Assembly: GCA_016779985.1 (NCBI GenBank)
Contig: JADHMP010000003.1
Location: 148,934-212,933 of the forward strand
Length of the DNA: 64,000 nt
From: JADHMP01 sp016779985
Lineage (GTDB): Bacteria; Bacteroidota; Bacteroidia; Flavobacteriales; Flavobacteriaceae
Direction: 5' to 3'
Both the position numbers and the translations under genes were made by a program. This document shows, piece after piece, positions 64,000-64,000 of this stretch (position 1 is its first letter; every line of letters starts with the position of its first letter). The notes beneath the pieces are model-generated. The model was not told the origin of the DNA. It did not search any database and was given only the letters and a program-made list of their open reading frames with translations.

Positions 64000-64000
64000 C

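Noticed and set aside
1..64000. CRISPR arrays, insertion sequences, prophage or integrative-element ends, rRNA operons
   Set aside because: No regularly spaced direct repeats, transposase, integrase or rRNA sequence was seen; the tRNA-Leu at the edge has no attachment-site duplicate visible in the window.

Overview
The window is a compact, AT-rich piece of a Bacteroidota chromosome, almost certainly from a (probably marine) member of the Flavobacteriaceae. The evidence is a SusD-type lipoprotein, the type IX secretion proteins SprA and a PorG-like protein, a secreted protease with a type IX C-terminal sorting domain, promoters of the Bacteroidota TAnnTTTG type, few Shine-Dalgarno-like sites, several TTG starts, and the flavobacterial gene orders maeB-ruvA-sprA-gcvH, ctaB-cox3-cox3-cox4-SCO-DUF420 and nadK-porG-uppS-bamA-skp-skp. 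No phage, insertion sequence, CRISPR array or rRNA operon was seen. No stretch above 300 bases lacks a gene; the longest gap is about 190 bases (24307-24495).

Region 1 (1-13501) is the most distinctive part. It holds the tail of a susD gene and its terminator, then three tandem giant lipoproteins (about 1,080-1,100 residues) made of FG-GAP/VCBS calcium-loop repeats on both sides of an ASPIC/UnbV domain. A small conserved lipoprotein gene sits between the first two. A lipoprotein of the vanadium haloperoxidase/PAP2 family and an SLC45-like MFS permease follow. The genes overlap or nearly touch, so they look like one surface uptake and processing locus for an unknown substrate.

Region 2 (13502-26028) carries malic enzyme-phosphotransacetylase, RuvA, the giant type IX translocon protein SprA, GcvH, and a tandem pair of near-identical TonB proteins with acidic linkers, separated by a clear terminator.

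Region 3 (26072-31177) is a cytochrome oxidase biogenesis operon: CtaB, two subunit-III-like proteins, a subunit-IV-like protein, a cysteine-free SCO-like protein, a canonical SCO copper chaperone, DUF420, and a 72-residue CxxC membrane protein. Region 4 (31261-37024) is a MacAB-TolC-like export operon (ATPase, two permeases, adaptor, outer-membrane channel), followed by tsaB.

Region 5 (37743-47406) is mostly on the minus strand: a YyaL-type thioredoxin-fold protein, NifU-like Fe-S scaffold, gamma carbonic anhydrase (plus strand), and the envelope cluster skp-skp-bamA-uppS-porG-nadK. Region 6 (47557-50884, plus) has pdxJ, an esterase-like hydrolase, a GNAT acetyltransferase and aspartokinase. 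Region 7 (50898-56939, minus) is a tightly overlapping run: ribF, serS, DUF4286, rsmA, mgtE, a 2-hydroxyacid dehydrogenase and an ArsC-type arsenate reductase.

Region 8 (57033-64000) holds a secreted reprolysin-like protease coupled by a 4-base overlap to an Fn3-like lipoprotein, then pth, rplY and prs on the minus strand, and tRNA-Leu(CAA) at the right edge. All calls are read by eye from the sequence and from knowledge of protein families; no database search was run.
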